DNA of 64,000 nucleotides from Hyalella azteca (GCF_000764305.2 NW_025931637.1:310001-374000); one strand, 5' to 3'; numbered from the stretch's first letter, positions 9,766 to 22,584 are shown. Notes: a model not told the origin generated them from the sequence alone. Numbers and translations are program-made.

Positions 9766-12500
9766 ATGGCCTCCCCTGCGTGCCTCCCGACCACATGAGG
9801 TTCGTGCATGTATCCACGGTCCCTGTGAGGCTGTCGTGCATCAACAATTGCTCGCCGCTCATCATTGTCTCTTCAAATTGAATATACAGAATTTATTGAA
9901 CATTTAACTGCACAATTACACAACAGTCTGAAACTAAAAATTGTGAGAGACGAGAGAGTTCTTATGATGAAAGATACTTTTACTTAAATTTAATGCTAAG
10001 GAATAGACTACATTCCCGTAGTATATTCCTTATAGAAGTCTAGTTCGACTTTGAATTTGACATTTATGCACAATTCCCGTCATTGCTTATGAAAAAGAGC
10101 TATTATATTTACCATCGTGCAATACTATGGAAGCAAAATCAATTGAATGTTCGATCTGTTCCGAACCATGCAATTTTTGCACGCTCCTATATGCTCATAC
10201 AGCTTATATGAAACGAAAGGTTTTTCTTCAATTTACTTAGTTTGTAAAATGTAGCTAATAATGTGAAGAAAATAATACATGCATTTCAAAGGCAAAATAA
10301 ATTAATTTTGAATGAAACAAATACAATTCCCTTGTCCGACGATTATGGGTAGGAAGCTCGGGCCTTAAATCTCCAAGCTCGACCGGCTGCATATATAGTG
10401 GCCGATCAACTGGCGATAGAAGGTCGCCATTCACCGAGCAACGCGTTGAGGGTCTGAAAAATTACAAAAAAATTGGTCAAAACTTCATTATAATTTTGGT
10501 GTTAAAATTTGGTCAAAACTTCACGCGGTCAATTAGATTGGAGATTTTAGTTTCGGGTTCGAAACTTGTATCTATAGCTGTCTAGCCGAGAATCGGCGAC
10601 TATAGCTTAACGTTGGATGGAAAGAATGTTAAAACGCGGTGAATTGGTTCAAATGGGGCAAAGTGAACAAAATGTGTCAGTATTAATTATCTAAAATGTC
10701 GAAATCAGTATAACCCGAATAAACTGCAAATCATTCTGTATTAGCTCATCAATCAAAAAGTTTAACAATGTGCTCGTCATCCTATACTGGGTTGGGAATT
10801 TTTGGATATCTGGCAATATTTGTGGTGATTAAGACAACTCGAATCAGATCAAAGTATGCCCACTTTTTCACCCTCATATATTATTACATCACCATTACTT
10901 TTTATGTGCTCAATTGAATCAATTTATTATTATAATGAAAAAGTAGCTCTTCAATTGTTAACGAACATTATTTTACATGTGAGAACAATCTTCTTTACAT
11001 ACATTCGATATGCAGGTTATACATATATACATCATCTTGTTCTTCGACCCAATTCAACATCGCTCACGTACATATTCTATACTTTGTTACTACAGTAATT
11101 AATTTAGCAAATCATGATCGGAACGTAAACCATGATGGCTAAACAAACTAATTTTGAAGCTAGATACTGCAATACTTAAAATTAGCATTTTAAAGTTCCA
11201 ATTAAAGAGCTTGCTAAACTTGAACATCCGACTTCCTGCGAGCATCAATTGATGAAAAGCACGACGCATCACACGTTTACGTCGATCAGCGTGCCGGTGA
11301 TGGCAATTTCGTCCTTTTTTTGCGTCCTTTATAGCAATTTCGTGTAGTAGAAGAAACTTTAGGAGCAGAATTTTTCGCTTCGCCTATTCAATGGTGAAGT
11401 TTCTCGCTGGTCTGTCACTTTAAAATTTTGTATTACATGAAAAAGATTCCTTCTCTTGGTAAATCATTGTTTAGATCTATCTAAAAATAGGCGCAAAACA
11501 AGCGCTGTATATATGCATGAATGCGCCCACACCTAAAAATAGACGAATTAAAATGTGAATACTGGAATTAATTTACCCGCTTCACAAGCACGAACAGCTT
11601 TTGGAGCGAATGCAGAAACTTTACAATCCAAACTATTAATGTTGCCAAAAATTTAGTTAAAACAATATGGATTAAGATGAAAAATTCAGTATTTCATAGT
11701 ACCTTGAATTTGAATATCTAATGAATGCGAGCAACCCCAATAATCAAGTCGCCCGAATTATTGTTGGAAAATTTGCGTGTCGGAATTATATTTGTTTACT
11801 GCGGGTTGGTGTTACTGTGGCATTGGAGTCGTGACTTCCCAACGAGTATCCGAGGACAGGCGAAAGCAGCGGTGACAGGCAATGGCCGGATGCGCCTGGT
11901 CTGCCAGGATTTTTCACGGTCAATAGCCGAAAGCTGGCAGCTTTAAATCCACCAACGTCTCTTTATCTCGAGCATCCGCTAGCCCAGGAGCATCCATGCA
12001 AACTTCCTTTGCAAGTTATGCTAAAGGGAACTGCAGCTCCAAATGCTAATGATCCAATGCCAATATCAATAGTTCTATGCCATGCCTTAAATTATAACTG
12101 TGTTAACAGGAACTGAACTTGTGAGTCTATAAGCCTTATAACATTTAGGACACAATCATTGCATAAACGTAGTTAATCAAGATCCCACCGAACTCAGCGA
12201 TATACTAATTATTACTTACACAAGAATTACTGTCATCCTATGTAGAAATACTGAACTTTACGAGAGTTTCGGATGAAAAACATTGAACATCGAAACTAAC
12301 TAGTAAATCAGTAAGCCAACACGCAACCTGTACCATCTTAACACAGCACACACGTGACCTGCATCGCCGTAACATAGCCCACACAGATGCTGCACTAGTG
12401 AAATACAGCCTATATATATACACGACCTGCACCATCACAGCTACACACACACATAGACTTCATCTCACCAGCGTAACACAACTCATGCCCCCAGTCACGC
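9766..12500. other. No gene supported; SINE-type B box near 10556
   Basis: AT-rich. A plus-strand block at about 10535-10570 (AGATTGGAG, then TTTCGGGTTCGAAAC) matches the SINE fragment at 3235-3345 and is probably another copy. Otherwise nothing can be supported. Confidence 0.5.
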
Positions 12501-12501
12501 A

Positions 12502-12560
12502 CACGTGCGCTGCGTGCAGACACTCTAGCCACGTGCGCTGCGTGCAGACACTCTAGCCAC
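12502..12560. repeat. 28-bp minisatellite, left part
   Basis: About two copies of a unit reading ACACTCTAGCCACGTGCGCT plus GCGTGCAG, with the variant CTCTAGCC. The array resumes at 12779 with CTCTGGCC. The two parts are separated only by the library artefact at 12562-12778, so they were probably one array. Confidence 0.9.
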
Positions 12561-12561
12561 G

Positions 12562-12597
12562 GTCTCTTATACACATCTAGATGTGTATAAGAGACAG
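12562..12597. other. Nextera mate-pair junction adapter (artefact)
   Basis: Positions 12562-12578 are 17 bases of the reverse Tn5 mosaic end (ending TTATACACATCT), and 12579-12597 are the full 19-base mosaic end AGATGTGTATAAGAGACAG. Back to back they form the circularisation junction adapter of Nextera mate-pair libraries. This is synthetic sequence, not genome, and the inverted repeat here has no biological meaning. Confidence 0.97.
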
Positions 12598-12777
12598 CAT
12601 TATGGCTGGGTGGAGTACATTTAAAAGGCAATGGCCTCCCCTGCGTGCCTCCCGACCACATGAGGTTCGTGCATGTATCCACGGTCCCTGTGAGGCTGTC
12701 GTGCATCAACAATTGCTCGCCGCTCATCATTGTCTCTTCAAATTGAATATACAGAATTTATTGAACATTTAACTGCA
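12598..12777. repeat. Artefactual exact copy of 9733-9912
   Basis: 180 bp that reads as an exact duplicate, in the same orientation, of 9733-9912. It starts immediately after the adapter and ends at a single N (12778). A mate-pair fragment running from 9733 to about 12560 would give exactly this join, so I treat the copy as a chimeric read placed in the assembly and not as a true duplication. Confidence 0.93.
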
Positions 12778-12778
12778 N

Positions 12779-12962
12779 CACTCTGGCCACGTGCGCTGCG
12801 TGCAGACACTCTGGCCACGTGCGCTGCGTGCAGACACTCTGGCCACGTGCGCTGCGTGCAGACACTCTGGCCACGTGCGCTGCGTGCAGACACTCTGGCC
12901 ACGTATGCTGCGTGCAGACACTGGCCACGTGCGCTGCGTGCAGACACTCTGGCCACGTGCGC
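12779..12962. repeat. 28-bp minisatellite, right part
   Basis: About 6.5 copies of the unit ACTCTGGCCACGTGCGCTGC plus GTGCAGAC, with one copy shortened by 4 bases and one carrying GTATGCTG. The true copy number is unknown because a single N and a chimeric read sit in the array. Open frames on both strands here are repeat-driven. Confidence 0.93.
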
Positions 12963-15770
12963 GTCTTGCCCCGCGTTGACACTCGACGTGTGTCCGACAA
13001 ACGAGAAGCTCTTCAATTACCCCGCGAGGCGGCGACCGCCCTAACGGTGCCGCGACTCACGCTGACGACAGCGGGGGCGCGTGCGTGTCGTATGTGGACG
13101 CCGTATATTGGCATTTAATTCCTGCTCCTGCGTTCACTATCGTACCAGAGGTCAGAGGTCCAAAATCAAGCAACTTGAGCTTTCTTGCTTGAGGCTTGGT
13201 TTTTCTCCCCAATTAAATACAGAGAGCAAACATAGGCAGTGCATTAGGACTGGAAGCCTTAATTCAAATCAATCAATGTATGAATATTAGTTGAGGTTTT
13301 CCTTGGAATTATACACCTCAGTGTAGACTACCAGCAACAATGTTATTGTAAATTCTGTTTCAATTTCCAGATTTAAAATTCTCCTCTTAAATTTGCAATT
13401 CGGTGTATATTGCAATGTTCTCCTCTATATACCGACCGATATTTAGTAAAGATTATTGGAAATTTCATCTTTCATTTGTTGATAGGTGAAATCCTATCAA
13501 TATTCACCTATAATTTATTGATAGGTGAAATTTAGTATATATTCTATTATTTGGAACAATTTAGTTAAAAGTAATTTCAAATAAAAAAGTTTCAATTTAT
13601 CCCATTCTGAAAAAAACTTGGGATTCTTTAGAAAATGTTCATTCCCAATATCAGTTTTTAATACCGTTAAAAATGTGCACGTGTCTAATGTTGAAATGTG
13701 CACACGAATGTCCAACGATTAGATTTATAGTTACTTTTGACATTATTTTATACGAAATGCAAAGTAGGCAGATTTGTAAATAAGCCAGTTTTGATAACGA
13801 ATCTTTCAACTGACCATTAAAGAGTCACGAATATGTTAGCCACGCGTCTACTTAAAACTTATCTATCGCCCCTACAACAACAAAGCTAGATTATGTAATA
13901 ACATATCAAAACACAAGCTACTTATTATATTACGATTCTTCGCATCCAAAACCCAATGAAACCTAATTTGCTTGTTTTATAAAGGTGATGTCTTCAGTTA
14001 TTCACGGCGGTCAAAAAGCTCAACTTCAATGAGAGTACAGTAACCTGCGATGGCGTCCGAAGTGAGGCGTGATGTGGAAACCAGAAGGTCATTCATCGTC
14101 GTGGTATCATGAAGAGCCACATGAAAGGTTATTCCTTCATTTGTACGGAAGAATAAATGGCAGCAGACCGCAGAGATATATGTTGATAAGCATCATCCAT
14201 GAACGCTTACAGAAAAGGTAAATGATAATAACATATCGTTTGCCAAAAATGTTAAAATATAGGAGATTCGGGTTGAATAAAACAGTTTAAAAATACAGAG
14301 TTCACTTAGCAAGGAACGCGAAGACTGTATGTACATGTACAATTTCCATGTACCTACTATATTAGCAGGTTAGACTGGCGTTGACACGCAATTAAGATAA
14401 ATAACATATTTCTTGCAATTAGAGAATTCCGTTATTCTACTTCTGTCATCACCATACCGAATCCAGTTAGTAGTTTTAAAACTAAATCATGGTAATTGAA
14501 GAGAGACCCGTTCAAAATCCCCATTCATCACTTTATATATACGTACTACCTATATAGTTACCGTATACTTCAAGTTGTGTTTTAAATTTAAAAGAAACTT
14601 TAGCTTTTTATTAAATATCTATGCCTACTAAACTAAGAAGCACCTTCCATTCTAATCTAACTCTATTTTTCAAATTTCTGGTGTTTAAGGATTATACAAT
14701 CAAAATAAAATTCGCAGGTAATATCCCGAAACGAAAATTATTGTGCATACGCGCCAATATTTGCGGTGCCAGGCTACAAACACTCAAACAAACAAACATA
14801 TTTTGTCAAATATATACAATATAAATAGGCCAAATGCAAATGAGAAAGAAAAAAGTTCCCTGGTTAGCGCAAGCCTATTTGTCATGCAGTCTAACATAAA
14901 AGGAAATAGTATACCTATATCCTGAAAGGTCGAGTGCATGTTAAACTACTGGAAAGCTCATAAAGGTTCACGACGATCGGACAAAAAGCTGAAGAATTTC
15001 AGCCAACCAGCAAAGAAAGAGAAGGATGCTACATGACATTTGCGGGACAATGTGATCGACAGATGATCTGCCGATGCACAGGTTTGCTGATCCTGGTTCG
15101 TTGTGAAGTATAAAGAGACGATCCTGGGAGGCAGATGGCACGAGCTGTTGGAAGAACTGCAGGTGTACTGCCTCGTCTTCTAAATGTCGTCTTGCTAGCC
15201 ACTGAACCACAACGGAAACCTCTGCGCCTGCAGGTGAATGAAAGAAACCAAAGTGAACGCCCGCCCATCAGCTTAAACTTTGGAGTCTAATCGACTTGTT
15301 CTACTGGTATATCTGCAATTCTATGTATATTGATTGATATCAAAGATAAAATCGATGAAAATAAAATCAGTGAAAGGTATTATTTGAAATGAAATCATGA
15401 TAACTTAATTGATGATAAGTTTACACATGTTATCCATAGACATTTTCTCTGATACGTAAGTTTGAAGGAAATTTATTAGACTTAATTGCATTCCATTCAT
15501 ATGCTCGATGGACCATGCAGTCGTTCAGAATAAAAGTTTCATTTTTAACTTGAATGTTTTCAGTTTTTGAAACGATCGGGAATTAATACTCCTAATGCTC
15601 ACACTTCGACAAATTTTCGGACATAGGACAATCAGCTCAGCTAATTATTTTATTCGTTAACTTTTATGCACAGAAATGTTTGGTAAATTCAAGTTTAAAT
15701 GCTCGAATTATGTTGTGACGGTTGCCCAAAGCATGTAGGATTTTTAATGTTATCCGTTGACCTCATTATT
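12963..15770. other. No gene supported; CpG-dense edge and a small hairpin
   Basis: Positions 12963-13100 are CpG-dense. Around 13475-13530 the block TTGATAGGTGAAAT occurs twice with ATTCACCTAT between, so it can fold back. A minus-strand TGGTTCAGTGGCTAGC near 15205 resembles a pol III A box but has no clear B box. No exon is supported. Confidence 0.5.
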
Positions 15771-15774
15771 AATA

Positions 15775-16590
15775 ATATGCGTTTAAAAATTACTTTTTAA
15801 AAACAACACTTCCAAGGAAGGCCAGTGTCACCGATGTTACACATGTACAATGAATTTCTTGTTTCATTTTTATATATTAAAAAATATTTCATAAATTTTT
15901 ATAAGTAAAAAATAGGAAAAAATTTAAATTATTTATTCTGTCAATTGATTCATGCATTGTCTCCGAATATACGCCAGTGGGCAAAATTTCAAATCGATTG
16001 AACAGGTAGAAGTGTGATAAATATCGATTTTAAGATTCGTAGCAGACAAACAAACCACAAGAAGAGAAGTTAAAGAAACGTGTTGCAATAATATAAGTTT
16101 AAAAATTACTTTTTAAAGACAACGCTGCTAAAGAATCTAGTGTCTCCAATGTTACAGTTAAATAATTAATTTCTAATTTTATTTTCGAATATTAAAAAAT
16201 TAAATTTTCAATTTTTTTAATATATAAATTTTTTTTCGAAATTATTTATTCTGTCAATTGATTCATGCATTGCCTCCGACTTCACACAAGTATACACAAT
16301 TTCAGATCAATTGGACAGGTAAAAGTGTGTCAAATGTCAATTATAAGATTTGTAGCTGACAAAATTCTTTTGTCACTTTTTTTAATATTGAAAAAAAAAT
16401 TAATTTTCAAAATTATTTATTCTTTCAATTGATTCATGCATTGTCTCCAGCTTTACGCAAGTGTGCAAAATTTCAGATCGATATGATAAGTAGAAGTGTG
16501 TTAAATTTCGATTATAAGATTTGTAGCAGACAAACAAACAAACAACAAGAAGTGAAGTTAAAGAAAAGTGTTGTAAAAATGGAAATAAAT
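15775..16590. repeat. Tandem copies of a degenerate retroelement-like unit
   Basis: Three copies in direct orientation, with starts offset by about 313 and then 171 bp. They share TTTAAAAATTACTTTTTAAA, TCAATTGATTCATGCATTG, CAAAATTTCAGATCGAT, GTAGAAGTGTG and AAGATTTGTAGCAGACAAAC. The wording (a CAAAATTTCA-GATCGAT block, then a GACAAACAAAC tail) resembles the 3-prime untranslated tails of arthropod non-LTR retroelements. The third copy lacks its left part. No reverse transcriptase coding is visible nearby. Confidence 0.7.
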
Positions 16591-18175
16591 GCTCAGTGTT
16601 TTGCCCATAATAATATTATGTTCGTAAGGACATTTCCATTAGCGCTGGCTTTAATTGTGACACTTGCCAATTAGCAAATTTAATTTCCTTTAATACAATG
16701 TACTGGAAGTCTGTGGAAATTTCCTCAAGCGTTGTGACAGTTGACCAGATCAAACCCACACCCAGGACCACCACAGCTTGACTTTCCCTGCCCCGCAGTG
16801 CCCAGCACGCGGGTAAACAATGGGGCTGCTGGAAGGCATTATGGCCCATGCTTATGCGTGGGCACAACTCTCGGCCGCCCCTCTTGTTGTCGCCGTTTGT
16901 TATCTTTTTAGTGATACCGTCTAGAATGTTGACATAAATCTCATGAGTTTACACAACAGTAATCATGCGATACTCGGGAAACAAATTAGTTTGATGTAAT
17001 TGATGTTCCATGAAAAATTTTTCATACTAAAGGCCTTTATCTGCAATTTCAATTTGGGAATACTTAAATAATTAATTGGACACATCATGCATACACCAAG
17101 TGAAATGTATGAATATTCATTTTGCCAAAGCTCTTGTCGTCATTGTTACATGATTTTGCTTAGTCACTGTTCATGTTGCGGTAATTTCAAATTCTGTAAA
17201 ATTAATCTAAAAATTATAAATCAATTCACAGAAGTAGCAATATAAGATTTATATATAATTATTTTCTAGTTCTCGATTTTTAGTGACCGCCGTTTTTTCT
17301 GCCAATGTTGTTCGTATTGTTTTCATTATTGTCCGGATTGCATATGTTTAGTTATTGCTTCCTAGATTTTACCTGCAATTTTGGATCCCGAATTTTACAC
17401 CAACAAAAATTGAATTATTGTTCAACGATTACTGGAATATATCTACTATATATACGCATAAATGATGTAAGAAAAATGAGATTCGTTGCGGTAAAATCAG
17501 TTAAGATCTCGTGATTATTTTATCGCGACACTTGTTTTGCAACGTTTCAAACTAAATGAATGAAACCGATGAATAGATGCAGCTCAACCCACGAAAACGT
17601 TCATTTCACTGATTATATTGTTCACGTATCTTTCATAAGGATCGAGTCGCCACCAGTGCGTTCAATTGAAGTGTCACGAAGATTCGAACTTTGCTACAAG
17701 TATTAAATGCTAAATTATTCCTTTTCGAGTCACGTTACTTTCCTTCTCGGTACTCGTAAGTATAATCATGTGGAATAAAACTTAGATCGAAACTCCATAA
17801 ATGGATCTATAGATCGTTTAAGTCAGACTGGAATTATTCAGGCAACGTCAAGGGTACAAAATCGTCGCTAATCAAATTTATGGGGTCATCACCTTGTAAA
17901 TAAGCTTGCAATAACTACACACTTCACGTAGGGATAAGGGGATAACACTGCACAAGATAAAGGGATTTGAAAGTTTATTCTTCTATTGATGTTTCTAATG
18001 TAAGAATGGGCAGTTTTTGTTACAGGAGAGCGGCACGCGTTTGCAGCAATTGCTGTGTACACACTCGCCATCCATCTGCACTGCTGCGCTGGACGGTCAG
18101 CAGCAGCAGCAGTCACAACACAGCGTTGGCGCGCGCCACGGCCTTCATTAATGCCTCCCAACGCTCAGTCAACAG
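16591..18175. other. No gene supported
   Basis: AT-rich, with a more GC-balanced patch at 16740-16900. I found no domain-like open frame or paired splice signals. Confidence 0.5.
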
Positions 18176-18179
18176 ACAA

Positions 18180-18610
18180 TGCCGAGCAGCGTGTGTGGCG
18201 GACAACCGCTGCTACAGTCAACGCAAGGCAGCGTGTGTAGCGGACAGCCGCTGCTACAGTCAACGCAAGGCAGCTTGTGTGGCGGACAACCGCAGCTACA
18301 GTCGACGCAAGGCAGCGTGTGTGGCGGACAGCCGCTGCTACAGTCAACGCAAGGCAGCGTGTGTGGCGGACAGCCGCTGTTACAGTCAACGCAAGGCAGC
18401 GTGTGTGGCGGACAGCCGCTGCTACAGTCAACGCAGGCAGCGTGTGTGGTGGACAGCCGCTGCTACAGTCAACGCAGGCAGCGTGTGTGCTGGACAGCCG
18501 CTGCTACAGTCAACGCAGGCAGCGTGTGTGGCGGACAGCGGCTGCTACAGTCGACGCGAGGCAGCGTGTGTGGCGGACAGCGGCTGCTACAGTCGACGCA
18601 GGCAGCAAAA
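18180..18610. repeat. 42-bp minisatellite A
   Basis: About ten units of 41-42 bp with the core GTGTGGCGGACAGCCGCTGC and TACAGTCAACGCAAGGCAGC. Because 42 is divisible by three, several frames stay open; the plus frame at 17967-18722 would encode a 14-residue CVADSRCYSQRKAA repeat. Competing open frames in the same DNA, including the opposite strand, argue against coding. Degenerate units continue to about 19070. Confidence 0.93.
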
Positions 18611-19089
18611 AGAAGCAGTTAATTCAGGCAGCCAATTGAAATACCTTTCAATATTAAGCAGCGTACAGCACCCCCACAGTCAATGCCAAGCAAATCTGAG
18701 GAAAACAGGAGTGCAGATTTAGGCCGAGTACAGCTCAGTGTATACACGCCATGTAGCATGCGTGACTGTTATGCGCTGCCTGAGGTGCAGCAGGTGTAAC
18801 ATCCAACAGATCGTCACCATCCACAATGTGGCACAGAATGTGTGGCAGCCAACCGCACTGCTACTATCAATACTGGGCAGTGTGTATGAAAGCCCTAAGA
18901 ACCGCTGCAGTCCAGATCAGGCAACGTGTGACTGACTATATAAAAGCCACATTCAAGCAACCTATATAGCGGCTGACCAACAGCATTAAGGCTACAGTTT
19001 CGGCCATGCAACGAGTAAAAGAGCGCTATCCTACAGTCAATCCCCATACACGCGTGCGACGGTCAGCTGCACCACCAAAGACCACATTA

Positions 19090-19385
19090 GTGGCGTGTGA
19101 GTGCCATCACACCACCATAGGCAACGCTTGTGGTGTGCGTCACTGCCATCACACCACCATAGGCAACGCTTGTGGTGTGCGTCACTGCCATAACACCACC
19201 ATAGGCAACGCTTGTGGTGTGCGTCACTGCCAAAACACCACCACAGGCAACGCTTGTGGTGTGCGTCACTGCCATCACACCACCATAGGCAACGCTTGTG
19301 GTGTGCGTCACTGCCATAACACCACCACAGGCAACGCTTGTGGTATGCAACACTTACATAACACCACCAGAGGCATGCAACCCTC
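19090..19385. repeat. 42-bp minisatellite B
   Basis: About seven units of 42 bp with the core ACCACCATAGGCAACGCTTG and TGGTGTGCGTCACTGCCATC. The unit length matches the neighbouring array at 18180, and both have a GCA-CG-TGTGG-type motif, so they may descend from one ancestral unit. Open frames on both strands are repeat-driven. Confidence 0.93.
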
Positions 19386-19424
19386 GTGGTGCTTGTGACT
19401 GCCATAACACCATAAATTTCTAGG

Positions 19425-19815
19425 TTTGGGGAAGTTGAATTCAAAAAGTTATTAATACCAATTCTATTTCAGAAACGGCTTAACTGCACGATTGTCGCGA
19501 AAATTGAACAGCATTTTTGCCGACTTAAATGTGAATACATATCTCAGCGTGGGGAAGTATTCAAGTTGAATTTATAGTTATTTATACTAATTCTATTTAG
19601 AAACGGTTGCAGTGACACTTGTGAAAATTGAACATAATTTTTGCCGTTTCAAATTGAATCAAATTCTAAGTAAAGAGGAATTTTCAGGTTAAATTTGAAA
19701 AATTATTTATCCTAATTATATTTCAGATACGGCTGAACAGACACTAGTGTAATTCGAAGAGCATTTTTGCCGATTAAAATGGCTGAATTTTTAGATTTGG
19801 GGAAATTTTTATGGA
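19425..19815. repeat. About 132-bp AT-rich tandem repeat
   Basis: Three diverged copies. Landmarks GTTGAATT..AAAAGTTATT, CTAATTCTATTTCAGAAACG and AATTGAACAGCATTTTTGCC recur near 19433, 19565 and 19698. It abuts the 42-bp arrays. No coding content is supported. Confidence 0.8.
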
Positions 19816-22340
19816 TAATCTAAAAATTAATTTATTTGTACAGCATTTGAACATACAACTGTCGTTGAATCATGAAAGTTATTGCCGAAACGGCAAGTTT
19901 GAAACGGCTGAACTGACTCCAATCAAAATTGGAGAACCTAATTTTGGAACGGCCACACTGACATCTATGCCAATAAAGCGCAGTTTGGAAGTGAAAGAAC
20001 TTTTTCGAGTTAGGTGGTACCTATTCGGTGTTGAATTGTGGTAGTTATTGCCGGGAAAACAAATTCTTGAATGGTTGAACTAGCCAATATAAATTCATTC
20101 AGCCAGTGCACCGTTAAAAAGCGAATGTATTCCTCGATAATAATCAAGTTGATAATGTAACCCCTTAACAATGAATGTAATCCCTTAACATAATCAAGTT
20201 GATAATTATCACCATCTACCTGACCGTAATATCTAACATCAGATCCTCAACGACAGTTGAGTGTTTCAAGAACGCAATGTCTCGAATGTCGGTGTTAGAG
20301 TAGGTAACGATCAGAATTAACAAAGAAACTAAAAGGTATAATCACCATGCAATCATTAAATAAATATTAAACGAGAATTCAACCACAACTCAAGCTTCCC
20401 ATGAAAACCCAAGTACCCTATGCGAAACTAAGATCAAACATTTAATTTTTAACGTTAATTAATATACTACGGTGAGTAAATGGTACGCCTATCAAATGTG
20501 CATCGAAATTTCGAGATTTATCAGTGCACAGAAATTAGAATCCCATTAACCTCAATTCTTGGGAAAGCGGTACAAATTACCAATGCAATCGTATTTTTTG
20601 CGAATATCTTGTATCAGAAATACAAATAATTTTGTGACCTCCTCTGATCGAAAAAGTAATTTTAGCTTTACTATAGGAAAAATTCTATAGTTTACTTCTA
20701 ATGATTAGCATGATAATCGAGATGTAGTCGACTTCAGCCATTATATAGCAAGCGAGAAGTTTTAAAACCACAGCTGAAATCCGAGACTGATATGCCGATG
20801 CATAGAAAAATCATAAATTTCAATGTTCAAGACAATCGACTAGAAATTAATAGCTTACAGTATGTATATGTACGTCAACTTTTCACCTATCTTAAAAATG
20901 TCATTGTATTCAGAACGTCCGGGAGGACTCAACTGTCCATGTTTCAAATCTCTTTCTCAGACAGTCACGAGACACAAATAGTAATGTTAAACAGTGCGGC
21001 ATTTTCGTTCCGGTAACATTTGTCGAGCTACGTCAGTTATGTTTCTTCTTCGAATGTAATGTGAACAGCCGAGTTTGAGTCGGCTGAACCAAGCTCCTGA
21101 TGAGTCTTTAGTTAGCTTTATTTGTATAATGTATGAAGTTACGCGCGTGAAGGCTGGAAAGAACACGGCAGCACGGAACAGGCTTTATTGGAACCAACTT
21201 AATGAACATAAAACAAGAACGAAGGCTTACGGAGCACGACTTCTAAAACGTGCTTCTTCTTAGCGGCTAATTATTTAGAATACAGGAAACTTGATATTCT
21301 ACAGTCTGTTCACCCAGTAGAATGAGTCAGCTGCACCGCAGCTGTGGGTGACTCACGAGTAAATTTACTTATTCACCCAAACGTAGGCAGACACGTACGT
21401 GAGCGGAGGTTGGCTCCGTCTTTCCGGAAGTCGAGCCAAGTTCCAGATTGTCGTGCGATATGCAGTGAGAAAACGATAAGATTGCACAACCTGCATGCCA
21501 ATAACCTTCACGTAACAAGTGACCACAAAAAATGACTTAATGTTATTCAAAGAACTAAATTAAGTCAGAATTTGTGTGAAAATTGGCCAGAGTATGAAAA
21601 ACACTGCAATTTTTAAAGAGCATTTAATTGTTTGGATATTCATCGTTTAATGCATAATTAAGCATCCCGAGCAGGTATACGAAGCTGATAATGTTTTAAG
21701 GTCAGACTACTCAGCAAGCTTGGGGCAGCAACTTCCTTCGTCTGCTGATTACGAGTGCGAGAAGCTTGTCAAACATTGCGTGCACTATGTCAAACACTTT
21801 CCAAGTGCAGGCATTCAGCATAAAACATAAACTTAAAGTTCAAGGATGAAATTAAAATTGCAGACCGCTTATCCAAAAAAGGAAATCGCATGTTTATAAA
21901 ACCACCGTAACATTATAAAGATCATGAATCTTATCGGCTGTTACTTAAGGCAGTACGACAACAAATTTTCGTTTGAGAGAGAGGATTCCTATGTAAGGAA
22001 TTCGAGTTGCATGTGGCGAGAGCTCAGTAGTGGCGTCGAAGAGTATAGGAGGTCGAGGCTGCAGAACTTTTGCAGGCTTAAGACAGTTAGTACTAAATTT
22101 TAGTAAATTAGTAATAATGCCACATTTGCCGCATGTCTAAGTGAACAATGATCACATTAGAACGTACCAGTGGTGATAGAATGCTATCTTTGAATTATTC
22201 GAGAAAATGCATTCACAATAGTTTGAACCATTGAAAATAATGAGAGCAATCAGTAGACACAGATTTGAAAACGAGTCCGTACAGAGTCAACTTTTTTACT
22301 ATAATATGGCTCTGCTTCAAATAAGGTTGTATAGGCTTAG
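19816..22340. other. No gene supported
   Basis: AT-rich unique sequence. A short direct repeat (CTTAACA..AATCAAGTTGATAAT) sits near 20145-20200. Open frames up to 77 codons carry no recognised domain. Confidence 0.5.
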
Positions 22341-22360
22341 TTAATGCGCTATGCACCAGA

Positions 22361-22430
22361 GGTGAGTTGAGGTTGAGCTCAGGTTGAGGTTGAGGTTGGG
22401 CTCAGGTTGAGGTTGTGCTGCTAGCTGGGC
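22361..22430. repeat. GGTTGA-type short tandem repeat
   Basis: Interrupted array of GGTTGA / GGTTGAGCTCA hexamer-based units. It superficially resembles telomere-like repeats but is neither TTAGG nor TTAGGG. Confidence 0.75.
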
Positions 22431-22584
22431 ACACAAGGTCTGAGCTGTGGGTGGGAGTGACGTCAGTGTTAACTGAGGACGACCTGACTGACAGACACCA
22501 CTCACGGTGATGAGTCGAGCCTTCCCAGTGTATAGTGAACTGAGAATTACGGTAACCACATCATGCGTGTGACGCGATACAAGG

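Noticed and set aside
12562..12597. Perfect inverted repeat that could be read as a transposon end or terminator
   Set aside because: It matches the synthetic Tn5 mosaic-end junction used in Nextera mate-pair libraries.
12581..12772. Apparent duplicated 56-residue protein also present at 9737-9907
   Set aside because: The second copy is the chimeric mate-pair segment, and the first has no domain or conservation evidence.
14968..15268. Minus-strand frames of about 80 codons starting near an A-box-like TGGTTCAGTGGCTAGC
   Set aside because: No B box at the right distance and no protein similarity; too weak for a SINE or gene call.
17967..18722. 251-codon plus-strand open frame with a 14-residue Cys-containing repeat
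   Set aside because: It follows the 42-bp minisatellite. Other frames and the opposite strand are equally open, and no start context, splice sites or domain support it.
19006..19444. Overlapping 130- and 135-codon frames on both strands, His/Cys-rich
   Set aside because: They are produced by the 42-bp array, with no independent coding evidence.
22361..22430. Internal telomere-like repeat
   Set aside because: The unit is GGTTGA with interruptions, not the arthropod TTAGG or vertebrate TTAGGG repeat.
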